NCBI GenBank assembly: GCA_035602605.1 | Contig: DATNLZ010000043.1 | Span: 1 to 64,000, forward strand | Source: DASQHY01 sp035602605 | GTDB taxonomy: Bacteria > Acidobacteriota > Terriglobia > Acidiferrales > UBA7541 | DNA length: 64,000 bases | Direction of reading: 5' to 3' | In this document: positions 51,346 through 60,854 of the stretch, piece by piece | Position numbering within the stretch: position 1 is the stretch's first letter | How the letters are laid out: every line of letters begins with the position of its first letter | Position numbers and translations under genes: made by a program | Notes under the pieces: model-generated | What the model saw: the letters and a program-made list of their open reading frames with translations, nothing else | Database searches by the model: none | What the model was told of the DNA's origin: nothing

Positions 51346-53466
51346 GTGGATTCTCAACCTCAAAACCGCTTGAAACATTCGGCCAGCCCGTATCTCCGTT
51401 CAGCCGCCCATCAACCTATAGGCTGGCACGAATGGGGCGAAGAAGCCTTCGCACAAGCCCGTGCTGAGGACAAACCCATCCTTCTCGACATCGGCGCCGT
51501 TTGGTGCCACTGGTGCCACGTAATCGACCGTGAAAGCTATGAAAATCCGGAGATCGCTGCGCTCATCAACCGCCTGTTCATTCCCGTGAAAGTAGATCGC
51601 GACGAGCGGCCTGACGTTGACGCCCGTTATCAAGCTGCAGTCAGTGCCATTTCCGGCCAGGGTGGTTGGCCGCTCACCGGCTTTTTAACTCCCGACGGCA
51701 AGCCCTTTTTTGGCGGAACTTACTTCCCTCCGGAAGATGCCATGGGCCGTCCTGGTTTCAAGCGCATCCTCACCGCGGTCTCCGATTCGTTCCAGAACCG
51801 GCGCGCCGAAGTGGAGCAAGCCGCGGTCGCGTTGTCGGAAGCTGTCGCGCAATCGGAGACATTTTCCGGCGCGCGCGGGGCCTTCGACCCGGCCACCGTC
51901 GACGAACAAATCAACGCGATCCTAAAACTGTTTGACAGCCGCAATGGCGGGTTCGGCCGCGCGCCGAAATTTCCTCATGCCTCCGCGATCGATCTTCTCC
52001 TCGAGCACTTTCAGCAGAAAAAAGACACCCACCTCCTCGAAGTTGTCCGTTCCACTCTCGAGCACATGGGCCGCGGCGGGGTATATGACCAGCTCGGCGG
52101 CGGCTTCCACCGTTACTCGGTGGACGAGCGCTGGCTCGTGCCGCATTTCGAAAAAATGAGTTACGACAATTCCGAGCTCCTGCGAAATTACCTCCATGCT
52201 TTCCAGGTTGCCGGTGACCCGTTCTTTCGCGAAATCGCTGAAGGCATTATTGGCTGGGTCAACGAAGTTCTCTCCGATCAGCCTGCGGGCGGCTTCTACG
52301 CGAGCCAGGACGCCGACGTCTCACTCGACGATGACGGCGATTATTTCACCTGGACGGTTGACGAATTGCGCGCCGTTGTTTCTGCTGACCAGGCGCGCGT
52401 GCTCGAGCTCTATTACGATGTCGAAGCGCATGGCGAGATGCATCATAATCCCGCGAAAAATGTGTTATGGATTGCCCGCCAACCCGCCGAAATCGCGAAT
52501 CGTTTGAATGTCGATGAAACCGAGGTGCGCTTGCTGATCGCCCGCGGCAAAGAAAAATTGCTGGCGGCAAGGCGCCTCCGCACAGCTCCTTTCGTTGACA
52601 AAACTCTCTATGTGGCGTGGAACGCAATGTTCGTGTCGGCATACCTCGATGCGTCGCGCGTTCTCCAGGGTGAGGTCGCTGCGGGTTGCCGCGCTTTTGC
52701 TCTGAAAACTCTCGACCGGATCATCGCCGAAACGTGGACCGATGACCGCGGATTTCTCCACCGCATCGGTGGTCCTCGGCTCGATGGTTCGCTCGATGAC
52801 CAGGTCTGCGCCGCACATGCGCTATTCGATGCCTTTGAGCTGACCCTCGACCCGCGATACCTTCGCATCGCCGAGCAGGCTCTCGACCGAGTCATCGGAA
52901 AATACGGCGACGTCGAAGGGGGCGGCTTCTTTGACCGCTCCTCGGCAGCGCCGCCTATGGGCGGACTCGAAGTCCGCCGCAAGCCGATCCAGGATTCGCC
53001 GACGCCGGGAAGTAATTCCGTTGCGGCTCTGGCGCTCGATCGCCTGTACGCTTACACCGCCGATGCCCGCTATCATCAAGCCGCGCATGCCACCCTCGAA
53101 GCATTTGCAGGCATCGCTTCACAGCTCGGTCTGTTCGCCGCTACCTACGGCCTCGCCTCGGTTCTGCATTCGCGCCACACCATCCAGGTCATCATCACCG
53201 GGGCCGATGGCGATTCCCGCGCCGAGCTTCTCGAAGAGGTCGCCGCCAGTGTCTACCGCTTCGGCAAAGCCATCCTGCGTGTGACGCCCGAGCGCGCTTC
53301 ACAAAATTCTCTGCCCACTCCTATTCTTGAAATCCTCCCGGGCTTGCGCCCGGCTGAGCCTCAAGCTCTGGTTTGCATTGAGACCACCTGCCAGCCGCCT
53401 ACCAGCGACCCCACGCTACTGGCCTCGATGCTAACTGGCATCGTTGCCGAGGCAGCCTCTCGCTGA
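51346..53466 (+). CDS. YyaL/DUF255 thioredoxin-fold protein with glycoside-like barrel
   Basis: A 706-residue protein of the YyaL/SSP411 family. Residues about 1-160 are a DUF255 thioredoxin-like domain with IGAVWCHWCHVIDRESYENP; the WCHWC pair replaces the usual CxxC. The rest is an alpha-alpha barrel like N-acylglucosamine epimerases (GGVYDQLGGGFHRYSVDERWLVPHFEKM). The function of the family is not settled. GTG 51346 begins the conserved NRLKHSASPYL segment. Confidence 0.88.
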   Translation: MDSQPQNRLKHSASPYLRSAAHQPIGWHEWGEEAFAQARAEDKPILLDIGAVWCHWCHVIDRESYENPEIAALINRLFIPVKVDRDERPDVDARYQAAVSAISGQGGWPLTGFLTPDGKPFFGGTYFPPEDAMGRPGFKRILTAVSDSFQNRRAEVEQAAVALSEAVAQSETFSGARGAFDPATVDEQINAILKLFDSRNGGFGRAPKFPHASAIDLLLEHFQQKKDTHLLEVVRSTLEHMGRGGVYDQLGGGFHRYSVDERWLVPHFEKMSYDNSELLRNYLHAFQVAGDPFFREIAEGIIGWVNEVLSDQPAGGFYASQDADVSLDDDGDYFTWTVDELRAVVSADQARVLELYYDVEAHGEMHHNPAKNVLWIARQPAEIANRLNVDETEVRLLIARGKEKLLAARRLRTAPFVDKTLYVAWNAMFVSAYLDASRVLQGEVAAGCRAFALKTLDRIIAETWTDDRGFLHRIGGPRLDGSLDDQVCAAHALFDAFELTLDPRYLRIAEQALDRVIGKYGDVEGGGFFDRSSAAPPMGGLEVRRKPIQDSPTPGSNSVAALALDRLYAYTADARYHQAAHATLEAFAGIASQLGLFAATYGLASVLHSRHTIQVIITGADGDSRAELLEEVAASVYRFGKAILRVTPERASQNSLPTPILEILPGLRPAEPQALVCIETTCQPPTSDPTLLASMLTGIVAEAASR

Positions 53467-53589
53467 ACGTCGCCCGGGCCATCGCGATTGACCGGAGCTT
53501 CACTGGAAACCTTTTGGGCCCACGAGCACATCTTACTAGGGGTGCTGCTCGCATAGTCACACACGCACTGAATGGGGCGGCGTGGGTTT

Positions 53590-53607
53590 AGTTTGCCATG
53601 GTAAACT
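53590..53607 (+). promoter_or_regulatory. Near-palindrome upstream of the metallophosphoesterase gene
   Basis: AGTTTGCCATGGTAAACT is 16/18 symmetric and lies 21 bases before ATG 53629. It may be an operator or a promoter-overlapping site; no ORF or known box explains it. Confidence 0.35.
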
Positions 53608-53628
53608 GGTGTTGGATTTAGGTGAGGT

Positions 53629-55014
53629 ATGGCAGTGGGCCTGAATTGGGGTTGGGGCTGGGTGCTCATTCGCCTGGCCATTTTTTTTCCCATACTATCG
53701 TTGTTATTCTTATCCCAACGTTTTTGGTACCGCGGTGCATGGCGTTTGACCGCGCGTATCGAAAATTCTCACCTCCGTCGGGCTCTGCGCGGAGTGTGCG
53801 TAGCCGCGATCATCGCCGTCATTGTCGCCGCGTTTGACGGCATGCAGGACAACCACGGCCATATCATTCCGCGCGGCTCGATGATTACCGCGCTCGCCGG
53901 TCTTTGGTTCGCCAGCGCCCTGTTTGCCTACATCGCCGTGAAAACAGTGCACTCGTTTGAGTGGCTGTGGTTGCAAGGGAAGAAGCTACGCAGCAGCGCG
54001 GAGCCCGCTCCAAGACCCGCGAAAACACCGTGGCAACATGGGGAGTTGGTCTCGCCGCCGCAGGTTACACAACCTTCTAACCGGGAATTTCTCGAAAACC
54101 CCTCGCGCCGCTATTTCTTTCAGACCGCCACCGCTGTTGCCGGCGCCCTTCCGTTCTTAGGCGCCCTTTATGGCTTCGCTGCCGAGCGGCTGCACTATGT
54201 CATCCACGAAGTTCAGGTACCCATTGCCAATCTCCCGCCGGCGCTCGAAGGCTTGCGCATTGCTCAGATCAGTGACATCCACATGAGCGGCTACATGACC
54301 CGCGAGCAAGTGCGTCGCGCCGTGGATATGGTCAACGAGCTGGCCCCTGACCTCGCCGTGGTCACCGGCGACTTCATCACTGGCGCAGGAGACTCTCTGG
54401 TAGATTGCGTCGCGGAGATAACTCGCATTCGTGCCCAGCTAGGAACGTGGGGTTGCAATGGCAACCATGAAATCTACGCTGGCTTCGAAGATCTGGCCCA
54501 GGAGCTGTTCGCCCGCTCCGGGATGCGCTTGCTGCGAGAGGAAAACGCTCAGCTCAACTGGCGTGGCGCCGCGTTCAACATAATTGGTGTGGACTACCAG
54601 CGCCAGCGCACCGCCGAGGGCCAACCCTTTAGGATGCTGCAAAATGTTCAGCCGCTGGTCCGCCGGGACATGCCCAATATTCTGCTTTCGCACAACCCCA
54701 ATGCTTTTCCGCGCGCCGCACAAATAGGCATTGAGCTCACTCTCGCCGGACATACTCACGGCGGCCAGGTCCAAGTAGAGATCCTCGACCACAGCTTCAG
54801 TCCGGCCCGCTTCATCACGGATTTCACCGCCGGCCTGTATCATCGCCCTCTGGCCAAGACCTCATCACCATCGAGCCTCGGCGCATCATCGGTCTCTCAT
54901 CCGCGGCCTGCAGCCGCTGCTTTGTACGTGAACCGCGGACTCGGCACCGTTGGCGCCCCTATCCGTATCGGCGTTCCCCCCGAAATCACGCTTCTAATCC
55001 TTAAGCGCGCCTAA
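53629..55014 (+). CDS. Membrane-anchored metallophosphoesterase (YkuE/YaeI type)
   Basis: A 461-residue protein. The N-terminal 140 residues hold three or four hydrophobic segments (about 8-28, 48-65 and 82-105), a linker, and a further hydrophobic segment (about 165-185). The calcineurin-like catalytic domain (about 205-460) has the metal ligands in ISDIHMSGY, VVTGDFITG, GNHEIY, and LLSHNP with GHTHGGQ. It probably acts on lipid-linked or other membrane phosphates, as in YaeI-type UDP-sugar pyrophosphatases. The substrate is not shown. Confidence 0.85.
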   Translation: MAVGLNWGWGWVLIRLAIFFPILSLLFLSQRFWYRGAWRLTARIENSHLRRALRGVCVAAIIAVIVAAFDGMQDNHGHIIPRGSMITALAGLWFASALFAYIAVKTVHSFEWLWLQGKKLRSSAEPAPRPAKTPWQHGELVSPPQVTQPSNREFLENPSRRYFFQTATAVAGALPFLGALYGFAAERLHYVIHEVQVPIANLPPALEGLRIAQISDIHMSGYMTREQVRRAVDMVNELAPDLAVVTGDFITGAGDSLVDCVAEITRIRAQLGTWGCNGNHEIYAGFEDLAQELFARSGMRLLREENAQLNWRGAAFNIIGVDYQRQRTAEGQPFRMLQNVQPLVRRDMPNILLSHNPNAFPRAAQIGIELTLAGHTHGGQVQVEILDHSFSPARFITDFTAGLYHRPLAKTSSPSSLGASSVSHPRPAAAALYVNRGLGTVGAPIRIGVPPEITLLILKRA

Positions 55015-55218
55015 AGCCTGCTGCTCGGTCGCTAAGGCCCGGTCCTTGCGAGGCAAGGAATTTCTTCGGCCATTTGCTCCAGCTTGTTGTTTTGCTCGTC
55101 GCCAACCGATCCCTCCCATACACTGTGAGAATTTCTTGTTCGCAGCCCGAGGAAGGCATATAGTTGCGCCCATTCATCGTCAAAGCAGTTTGCCACCGAC
55201 CGCAAGGAGGAGCGCACC

Positions 55219-55665
55219 ATGTTCCGCAAACTCATCTCCACGGCGAACGACTGGGCCAGTACAATTCTTCGCCTCACTCTGGGAGTTGTCTTTTTTTACC
55301 ACGGCGCACAAAAGGCTCTGGGTTGGTTCGGCGGTTACGGCTTCAACGCCACCATGGGCTTCTTCACGCACCAAATGGGCATTCCTGCGCCATTGGCATT
55401 TCTGGCGATCATGGCTGAGTTTCTCGGTGGCTTAGGTTTAATCCTCGGATTTCTCGGACGCATCGCGGCCTTCGGCATTCTCTGCAACATGCTCGTGGCC
55501 ATCGTCATGGTCCACGCAAAATTCGGTTTCGCGATGAACTGGTCGGGCACGCAAAAAGGTGAGGGCATCGAGTATCACCTTTTGGCCATCGCCATCACCC
55601 TTGCTCTGATGATCCGCGGCAGCGGCGCCGCCTCGCTCGATCGCGCCCTAACCGAGCGCCGTTAA
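55219..55665 (+). CDS. DoxX family membrane protein
   Basis: A 148-residue protein with four hydrophobic helices and the DoxX start LRLTLGVVFFYHGAQKALGWFGG. Family members take part in oxidative-stress complexes or quinone reduction, and the role here is unknown. ATG 55219 has AGGAGGAG 7 bases upstream. Confidence 0.82.
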   Translation: MFRKLISTANDWASTILRLTLGVVFFYHGAQKALGWFGGYGFNATMGFFTHQMGIPAPLAFLAIMAEFLGGLGLILGFLGRIAAFGILCNMLVAIVMVHAKFGFAMNWSGTQKGEGIEYHLLAIAITLALMIRGSGAASLDRALTERR

Positions 55666-55932
55666 GTAGTGCAGCCGCACCTCCAGCGGCAGCCCGACCG
55701 AAGCTAGCGGCGCGCGAACGTTAAGTCTTATTAAGTCATTTATAATCAATTACTTACAAAACCATAGGGAGGGCCGTCTCCTTCCCATTGGGATCACCTA
55801 CACAGGCCCGATTCGAGCCATGCATCAGGTAGAGCTACCGGAGAATGCAGGTGAGCGATGCCACCAAACGATGCAAGTTGCCGCGCCTGCCGGTCGGTGC
55901 GATAATTCTGTTCTCATCCCGGGGGGAAAATC

Positions 55933-57342
55933 ATGAGCGTTCGCGACTGGATGGAAAAGCGTTTGTCTGCGGCGGCTGGCGGAAACGGCAACCACAACCT
56001 CTCGCAGATGCACTTTGCGCGCCTCGGGGTCATCACCGAGGAAATGGAGTACGTCGCCAAACGCGAAAAACTCGATCCTGAGCTTGTCCGCAGCGAAGTC
56101 GCGCGCGGTCGTGCCATCATTCCCGCCAACATCCATCATCGCAATCTCCAACCCATGGGAATCGGCATCGCCTTCAAGTGCAAAATCAATGCGAACATCG
56201 GCAACTCCGCGACCACATCGAACATTGACGAAGAGTTGAAGAAGCTCCATCACTCGGTTCACTACGGCTCGGACACCGTGATGGACCTTTCTACCGGCGG
56301 AGACATTCCGAAAATCCGCCAGGCCATCATTGACGCTTCGCCCGTTCCCGTTGGCACTGTGCCCATTTACGAAGCGCTCACTCGCGTCCGCCGCGCCGAA
56401 GATCTCACGCCCGAGCTGTTGCTCGAAGTAATTGAAGAGCAGGCCGAGCAGGGTGTTGACTACATGACCATTCATGCCGGCGTCCTTCGCGAATTCGTTC
56501 CGCTGGTGCGCAATCGCATCACCGGCATCGTCAGCCGTGGCGGCGCGCTTCTCGCGCAATGGATGGAGACTCACAAGAAACAAAATTTCCTTTACGAGCG
56601 CTTCGACGATATCTGCAGAATTTTTAAAAAGCACGATGTGAGCTTTTCCCTTGGCGATGGTCTGCGTCCTGGCTGCCTGGCCGACGCCAGCGACGAAGCG
56701 CAATTCGCGGAGCTAAAGGTTTTGGGCGAACTCACCAAGAAAGCTTGGGAACACGATGTCCAGGTCATGGTCGAAGGCCCCGGGCACATTCCCTTGGACC
56801 AGATCGAGCTCCAGGTAAAAAAAGAAATGGAGCTCTGCCACGAGGCGCCCTTTTACACGCTCGGTCCTCTGGTCATCGACATCGCGCCCGGCTACGATCA
56901 CATCTCGAGCGCTATTGGCGCGGCCATGATCGGCTGGCACGGCGCTTCGATGCTCTGCTACGTCACTCCCAAGGAGCATCTCGGCTTGCCCAATCCTGAA
57001 GACGTGAAGCAGGGAGTGATCGCTTACAAAATCGCCGCGCACGCCGCCGACGTGGCGCGCCATCGTCCCGGCGCGCGCGACCGCGACGATGCGCTCAGCT
57101 ACGCGCGCTTCCTATTCGACTGGAACAAGCAGTTCGAACTCTCGCTCGATCCGCCGACCGCGCGAGCCATGCATGACCAGTCGCTGCCCGACGATTTTTA
57201 CAAGGAAGCCAAGTTCTGCTCGATGTGCGGCCCGAAGTTTTGCTCGATGAACGTCACCCAGCTCGCCGACGCCGCTGGCGGCCACGACCAATCCGAGCGC
57301 CAGAAAAAATTCATCGAGCTCCTCGCCAAAATCGAAGAATAG
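55933..57342 (+). CDS. thiC: Phosphomethylpyrimidine synthase (thiamine synthesis)
   Basis: A 469-residue radical SAM enzyme that rearranges aminoimidazole ribotide to HMP phosphate. The cluster motif lies at the C-terminus in CSMCGPKFC, as in the family. LSTGGDIPKIRQAII, EALTRVRRAEDLTPE, the VEGPGHIPLDQIE loop and CYVTPKEHLGLP are present. This is the shorter bacterial form without a long N-terminal extension. ATG 55933 follows a GGGGGGA site. The 267-base gap upstream shows no TPP riboswitch motif that I can recognise. Confidence 0.93.
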   Translation: MSVRDWMEKRLSAAAGGNGNHNLSQMHFARLGVITEEMEYVAKREKLDPELVRSEVARGRAIIPANIHHRNLQPMGIGIAFKCKINANIGNSATTSNIDEELKKLHHSVHYGSDTVMDLSTGGDIPKIRQAIIDASPVPVGTVPIYEALTRVRRAEDLTPELLLEVIEEQAEQGVDYMTIHAGVLREFVPLVRNRITGIVSRGGALLAQWMETHKKQNFLYERFDDICRIFKKHDVSFSLGDGLRPGCLADASDEAQFAELKVLGELTKKAWEHDVQVMVEGPGHIPLDQIELQVKKEMELCHEAPFYTLGPLVIDIAPGYDHISSAIGAAMIGWHGASMLCYVTPKEHLGLPNPEDVKQGVIAYKIAAHAADVARHRPGARDRDDALSYARFLFDWNKQFELSLDPPTARAMHDQSLPDDFYKEAKFCSMCGPKFCSMNVTQLADAAGGHDQSERQKKFIELLAKIEE

Positions 57343-57412
57343 CTCGGTTGGTTATTCCGCGCGGAGCGCGCGATGGTTGCGCGGGCAGTCTAGGAATCTC
57401 GATTCAGGTCTT

Positions 57413-58147
57413 ATGATGCTGGAAACAAGCCCCCATAAATCGCTGCGCGAGGAATTCAACCGCTGGGCCGAAGCTGGCCGCGGCGAAGGGATGGAAGAAG
57501 ATCATCTTCCCATTACGCTGCCGGTTCTCGACCTCATGCACATTGCTGCCAGCGACAATATTCTGGACATCGGATGCGGGGCAGGCTGGCTCTCGCGAAT
57601 GCTTTCCGATCGCGCTCCCGAAGGCCGCGTTATCGGCATGGACATTTCCGACGAAATGGTGCGGCGCGCGCGCCGCACCGCGGCCGAGCTCGGCAATGCG
57701 ATGTTCGTCGTCGGCAGCGCCGAAGAAATCCCCTGGGATTCCAACTTCTTTACGCGCGCCATTTCCGTCGAGTCGGCTTATTATTGGCCGAACCCTGCTG
57801 CCGCAATGAAAGAGGTTTTCCGCGTCACGCGCGAAGGCGGTTCAGCGTGGATTCTCATCAACTACTATCGCGATAATTCGCACAGTCATCAGTGGGGTTC
57901 GATCCTTACGGTCCCCACGCATTGGCTCTCCGCCGACCAGTGGTCAGCGTTGTTTGGCGACGCCGGTTTTACCGACGTGGCTCATCGTCGCATTCCGGAC
58001 CCCACGCCCTCGCCCGATGTTTACACCGGCCGCTGGTTCCGCGATGCAGCGCAACTTCGGGCCTTCAAGGCCGACGGCGCGCTGTTAATCCACGGCGTAA
58101 AGCCGCAAGGTGCGACGCCGCCTGCGCTTTCGTTCAGAATGTTCTAG
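57413..58147 (+). CDS. Class I SAM-dependent methyltransferase
   Basis: A 244-residue protein with a Rossmann-like domain. Motif I is ILDIGCGAGWLSRML, motif II VIGMDISDEMVRRAR and motif III SAEEIPW; the post-motif region has VFRVTREGGSAWIL. It resembles UbiE/COQ5-like small-molecule methyltransferases. Substrate unknown. ATG 57413 (or 57416) is used rather than the longer frame. It lies 70 bases after thiC. Confidence 0.78.
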   Translation: MMLETSPHKSLREEFNRWAEAGRGEGMEEDHLPITLPVLDLMHIAASDNILDIGCGAGWLSRMLSDRAPEGRVIGMDISDEMVRRARRTAAELGNAMFVVGSAEEIPWDSNFFTRAISVESAYYWPNPAAAMKEVFRVTREGGSAWILINYYRDNSHSHQWGSILTVPTHWLSADQWSALFGDAGFTDVAHRRIPDPTPSPDVYTGRWFRDAAQLRAFKADGALLIHGVKPQGATPPALSFRMF

Positions 58148-58223
58148 GCCTTTGACTCACTTTGTAGCCGGAGATATACTCGGCTGTTTTCGGACCTGCG
58201 AATAAAGAAACGGTGAATTGCAA

Positions 58224-58784
58224 ATGGGAGTTCTTGATAATCGCTTCGAAAAAAATTTCATGATCTCGTCGGTGGACTATGTGTTCAACTGGGCGCGTAA
58301 AAGCGCCATTTGGCCGCTGACGTTTGGTCTGGCCTGCTGCGCCATTGAGATGATTGCCTCCACTACGTCGCGCTTCGACATAGCGCGATTTGGCGCCGAG
58401 GTGTTCCGTCCCTCACCGCGCCAAGCCGACTTGATGATCGTCGCCGGTACGGTGACGCTCAAGATGGCGCCGGTGCTGAAGCGGGTCTGGGACCAAATGC
58501 CCGATCCTAAGTGGTGCATCTCGATGGGCGCGTGCTCGAGCGTGGGCGGTCCGTTCAATGCCTACTCCGTGTTGCAAGGAGTGGATAAGATTGTGCCGGT
58601 AGATGTTTACGTCATCGGCTGCCCGCCGCGCCCGGAAGGCTTGTTCTATGCTTTGCTCAAGCTGCAGGACAAGATTGATCAAATGTCGCTGGCCAAGCGC
58701 CCCACCGAAGTGCGCCTGAAGCCGGAAATGGTCGAGGAGTTCAAGCGTGGCGTGATGGTGGCGCAGACTCCGACACCCCGATAA
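58224..58784 (+). CDS. nuoB: NADH-quinone oxidoreductase subunit B
   Basis: A 186-residue subunit that holds cluster N2 near the quinone site of complex I. The four ligand cysteines are in LACCAIEM (two adjacent), MGACSSVGG and IGCPPRPEGL. The gene is alone: a methyltransferase precedes it and a Rieske ferredoxin follows; no nuoA, C or D is nearby. ATG 58224 is preferred to TTG 58218, with GGTGA 7 bases before it. Confidence 0.92.
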   Translation: MGVLDNRFEKNFMISSVDYVFNWARKSAIWPLTFGLACCAIEMIASTTSRFDIARFGAEVFRPSPRQADLMIVAGTVTLKMAPVLKRVWDQMPDPKWCISMGACSSVGGPFNAYSVLQGVDKIVPVDVYVIGCPPRPEGLFYALLKLQDKIDQMSLAKRPTEVRLKPEMVEEFKRGVMVAQTPTPR

Positions 58785-58828
58785 GTCCTAGAACTCCCGA
58801 GCAACCGGATAATCAAGGAGCACAACGA

Positions 58829-59134
58829 ATGGCCTTCGTACGTGCCGCGAAAACGGACGAAATCCCTGCGGGAACCATCCGCGAATTCCAGCTCGATGGC
58901 ACCACCATCGCGCTTGGGAATGTAGGGGGCAAATTCTACGCGATTAATAACACCTGTCTGCATCGCGGCGGACCTCTCGGTCAGGGAGTGCTCGCCGACA
59001 AGGTGGTCACTTGCCCATGGCACGGCTGGGAATTTGACGTTACCACCGGGAAAATCACGCAAAACCCTTCCGTGGGAGTAGATTGCTACCCGGTCGAAGT
59101 TCGCGGGCCAGATATCTTTGTTGATTGCGGTTAG
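58829..59134 (+). CDS. Rieske [2Fe-2S] ferredoxin-like protein
   Basis: A 101-residue stand-alone Rieske domain. The cluster boxes are CLHRGGPLGQG and CPWHGWEFD, each giving one Cys and one His. It resembles the ferredoxins of aromatic-ring dioxygenases and the NirD-type small Rieske proteins. ATG 58829 has AAGGAG 8 bases upstream. It follows nuoB after 44 bases, so the two may be cotranscribed. Confidence 0.9.
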   Translation: MAFVRAAKTDEIPAGTIREFQLDGTTIALGNVGGKFYAINNTCLHRGGPLGQGVLADKVVTCPWHGWEFDVTTGKITQNPSVGVDCYPVEVRGPDIFVDCG

Positions 59135-59316
59135 GGAGCGATACCGGATCAGTCCTTTGCTGTCCAGTCAAGTTATTGAATTTAAATGACTTTAGATACA
59201 CACTCGGGTACCGACGAGACGCCCATTCGCTAGAAGATCGACTTCGCGGGCTGGTCCCTCACTATTTTCCCCATTTCTTTGCGATTCCGTGTATATTGCG
59301 GCCCGTCAAATCCCTG

Positions 59317-59775
59317 ATGACTCGCAACAGCTCCGAACGCCAATATTGGCTATTCTCGACCGATCCCCACTATTATCACTGGGATACGCTGTTCGTGAAG
59401 GGTAAAGAAATGTGGCACGGCGCAAGCTCCAAGCCCGACGCGCTGCGCCAATTGAAGCAGGCCCGCAAAGGCGACCGAGTTTTGTGTTATCACGGCGCGC
59501 CGGAACGTTCACTGTACGCCCTGGCTGAAGTGACCCGCGATCCCTATCCTGATCCGCACGACAGTGAAGGAAAGAATCTGGTGGCTGACTTACGCGCCAT
59601 GGAGCGACTACCGCGGCAAGTTTCACTGACCGAATTGCGCGCGAATCCGGCGCTGAAAAAAGTAAAATTCCTCAAAAATGTGCGGCTCATTGTGTCGCCG
59701 ATTTCTGCGACCGAATACCAGGAAATCTTGCGAATGGCCGGAATCGTGGCCCTGCCTGGACTGCCGCTGCCCTGA
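59317..59775 (+). CDS. EVE domain protein
   Basis: A 152-residue single EVE domain: RQYWLFSTDPHYYHWDTL, the WHGASSKPDALRQLKQARKGDRVLCYHG segment and the YALAEVTRDPYPDP strand. EVE folds belong to the PUA-like superfamily and bind modified bases in DNA or RNA. No restriction gene is nearby. The frame extends to 59125, but ATG 59317 gives the family start. Confidence 0.82.
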   Translation: MTRNSSERQYWLFSTDPHYYHWDTLFVKGKEMWHGASSKPDALRQLKQARKGDRVLCYHGAPERSLYALAEVTRDPYPDPHDSEGKNLVADLRAMERLPRQVSLTELRANPALKKVKFLKNVRLIVSPISATEYQEILRMAGIVALPGLPLP

Positions 59776-59943
59776 ATTCTAAACATTGATTCCCATGCTT
59801 GGCAGATACACTACGCCGCAGCATGGCGCGCCCCGAATTTCTTCCGTGCATACCGCGATTATTTGTGGCGCGGCGTAGCATGCGATTACCTTGTGACTCG
59901 GGGAATACTGTTTGGAACCTTTTTTACTGTTGCAGGAGGGCCC

Positions 59944-60759
59944 ATGGCCCGACGCGCCGCGCTAATGATACCGATCGCTTTCCTAAGTATTACGTTTGCT
60001 GGGGGAGCTTTGACCCAGAAAAAACCGAGTGCCCGCCTGCCCGACCGTCTGGCCGGAATTGCTTCGGGGAAAACGCGCATCGTTGATTTGAGTTACGCGA
60101 TCAACGACAAACTTGTCGCCTGGCCAGGCGATGCCCGCGGCTTTGAAGCCAAGGTCAATGCCCGCGCGGAGACCGAAGGCTACTTCACGCGGAGCTTCTG
60201 GATGCTCGAACATTACGGAACGCATTTGGATGCGCCCATTCACTTCCCTCCGGGCACAACTTCCGTGGACAAAATCGCGCCGCAGAAATTGTTCGGACCT
60301 GCGGTGGTGATCGATGTTCGCGCGCAAGGTGAAAAAGACGCCGATTACCAAGTGCCGCAAGCGCACATCTTAGAATGGGAGAGCCGGCACGGGCGCATTC
60401 CAACGGGCGCGATTGTGCTGCTGCGAACCGGATGGGCTGGGTATTGGCCCGATGCGAAACGTTATCGAAATCAGGATAGTAATGGGGCAATGCACTTCCC
60501 GGGAGTTTCGATGGAGGCGGCGCGACTGCTTCTTGATCGCGGAGTCAGCGGAATCGGCTGCGACACGATGAGCGTCGAGTATGGCGCATCGAAGGATTTT
60601 GCCGTACATCGACTTACGCTGGGCAGCGGGATTTATCATCTCGAGAATCTGACGGATTTGAGCGCGCTGCCCGAATCCGGCGCATTCCTGATGGTTGCGC
60701 CGATCAAGCTCGAGGGCGGCTCGGGCGGCCCGGTGCGGGTGTTCGCGGTTCTGCCATAG
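59944..60759 (+). CDS. Exported cyclase-family hydrolase (kynurenine formamidase-like)
   Basis: A 271-residue protein with a signal sequence (residues 1-22). The cyclase domain has the metal motif EHYGTHLDAPIHFP (HxGTHxDxPxHF), VVIDVRAQ, LLRTGWAGYW and GVSGIGCDTMSVEYG. Family members include arylformamidase and isatin hydrolase. The signal peptide places it outside the cytoplasm, so tryptophan catabolism is not assured. ATG 59944 has GGAGGG 5 bases upstream. Confidence 0.82.
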   Translation: MARRAALMIPIAFLSITFAGGALTQKKPSARLPDRLAGIASGKTRIVDLSYAINDKLVAWPGDARGFEAKVNARAETEGYFTRSFWMLEHYGTHLDAPIHFPPGTTSVDKIAPQKLFGPAVVIDVRAQGEKDADYQVPQAHILEWESRHGRIPTGAIVLLRTGWAGYWPDAKRYRNQDSNGAMHFPGVSMEAARLLLDRGVSGIGCDTMSVEYGASKDFAVHRLTLGSGIYHLENLTDLSALPESGAFLMVAPIKLEGGSGGPVRVFAVLP

Positions 60760-60854
60760 CCAGCGCTTGCCGGCAAACATTTTCGTCACAAAACCGTTCC
60801 TTCTGTGCGAAGCTTTTCTTCAGGATCTTCTTTCGGGATGGGGGCGCAATAGTT

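Noticed and set aside
55825..56703. 292-codon open frame on the minus strand
   Set aside because: Antisense to thiC; no motif and no ribosome site.
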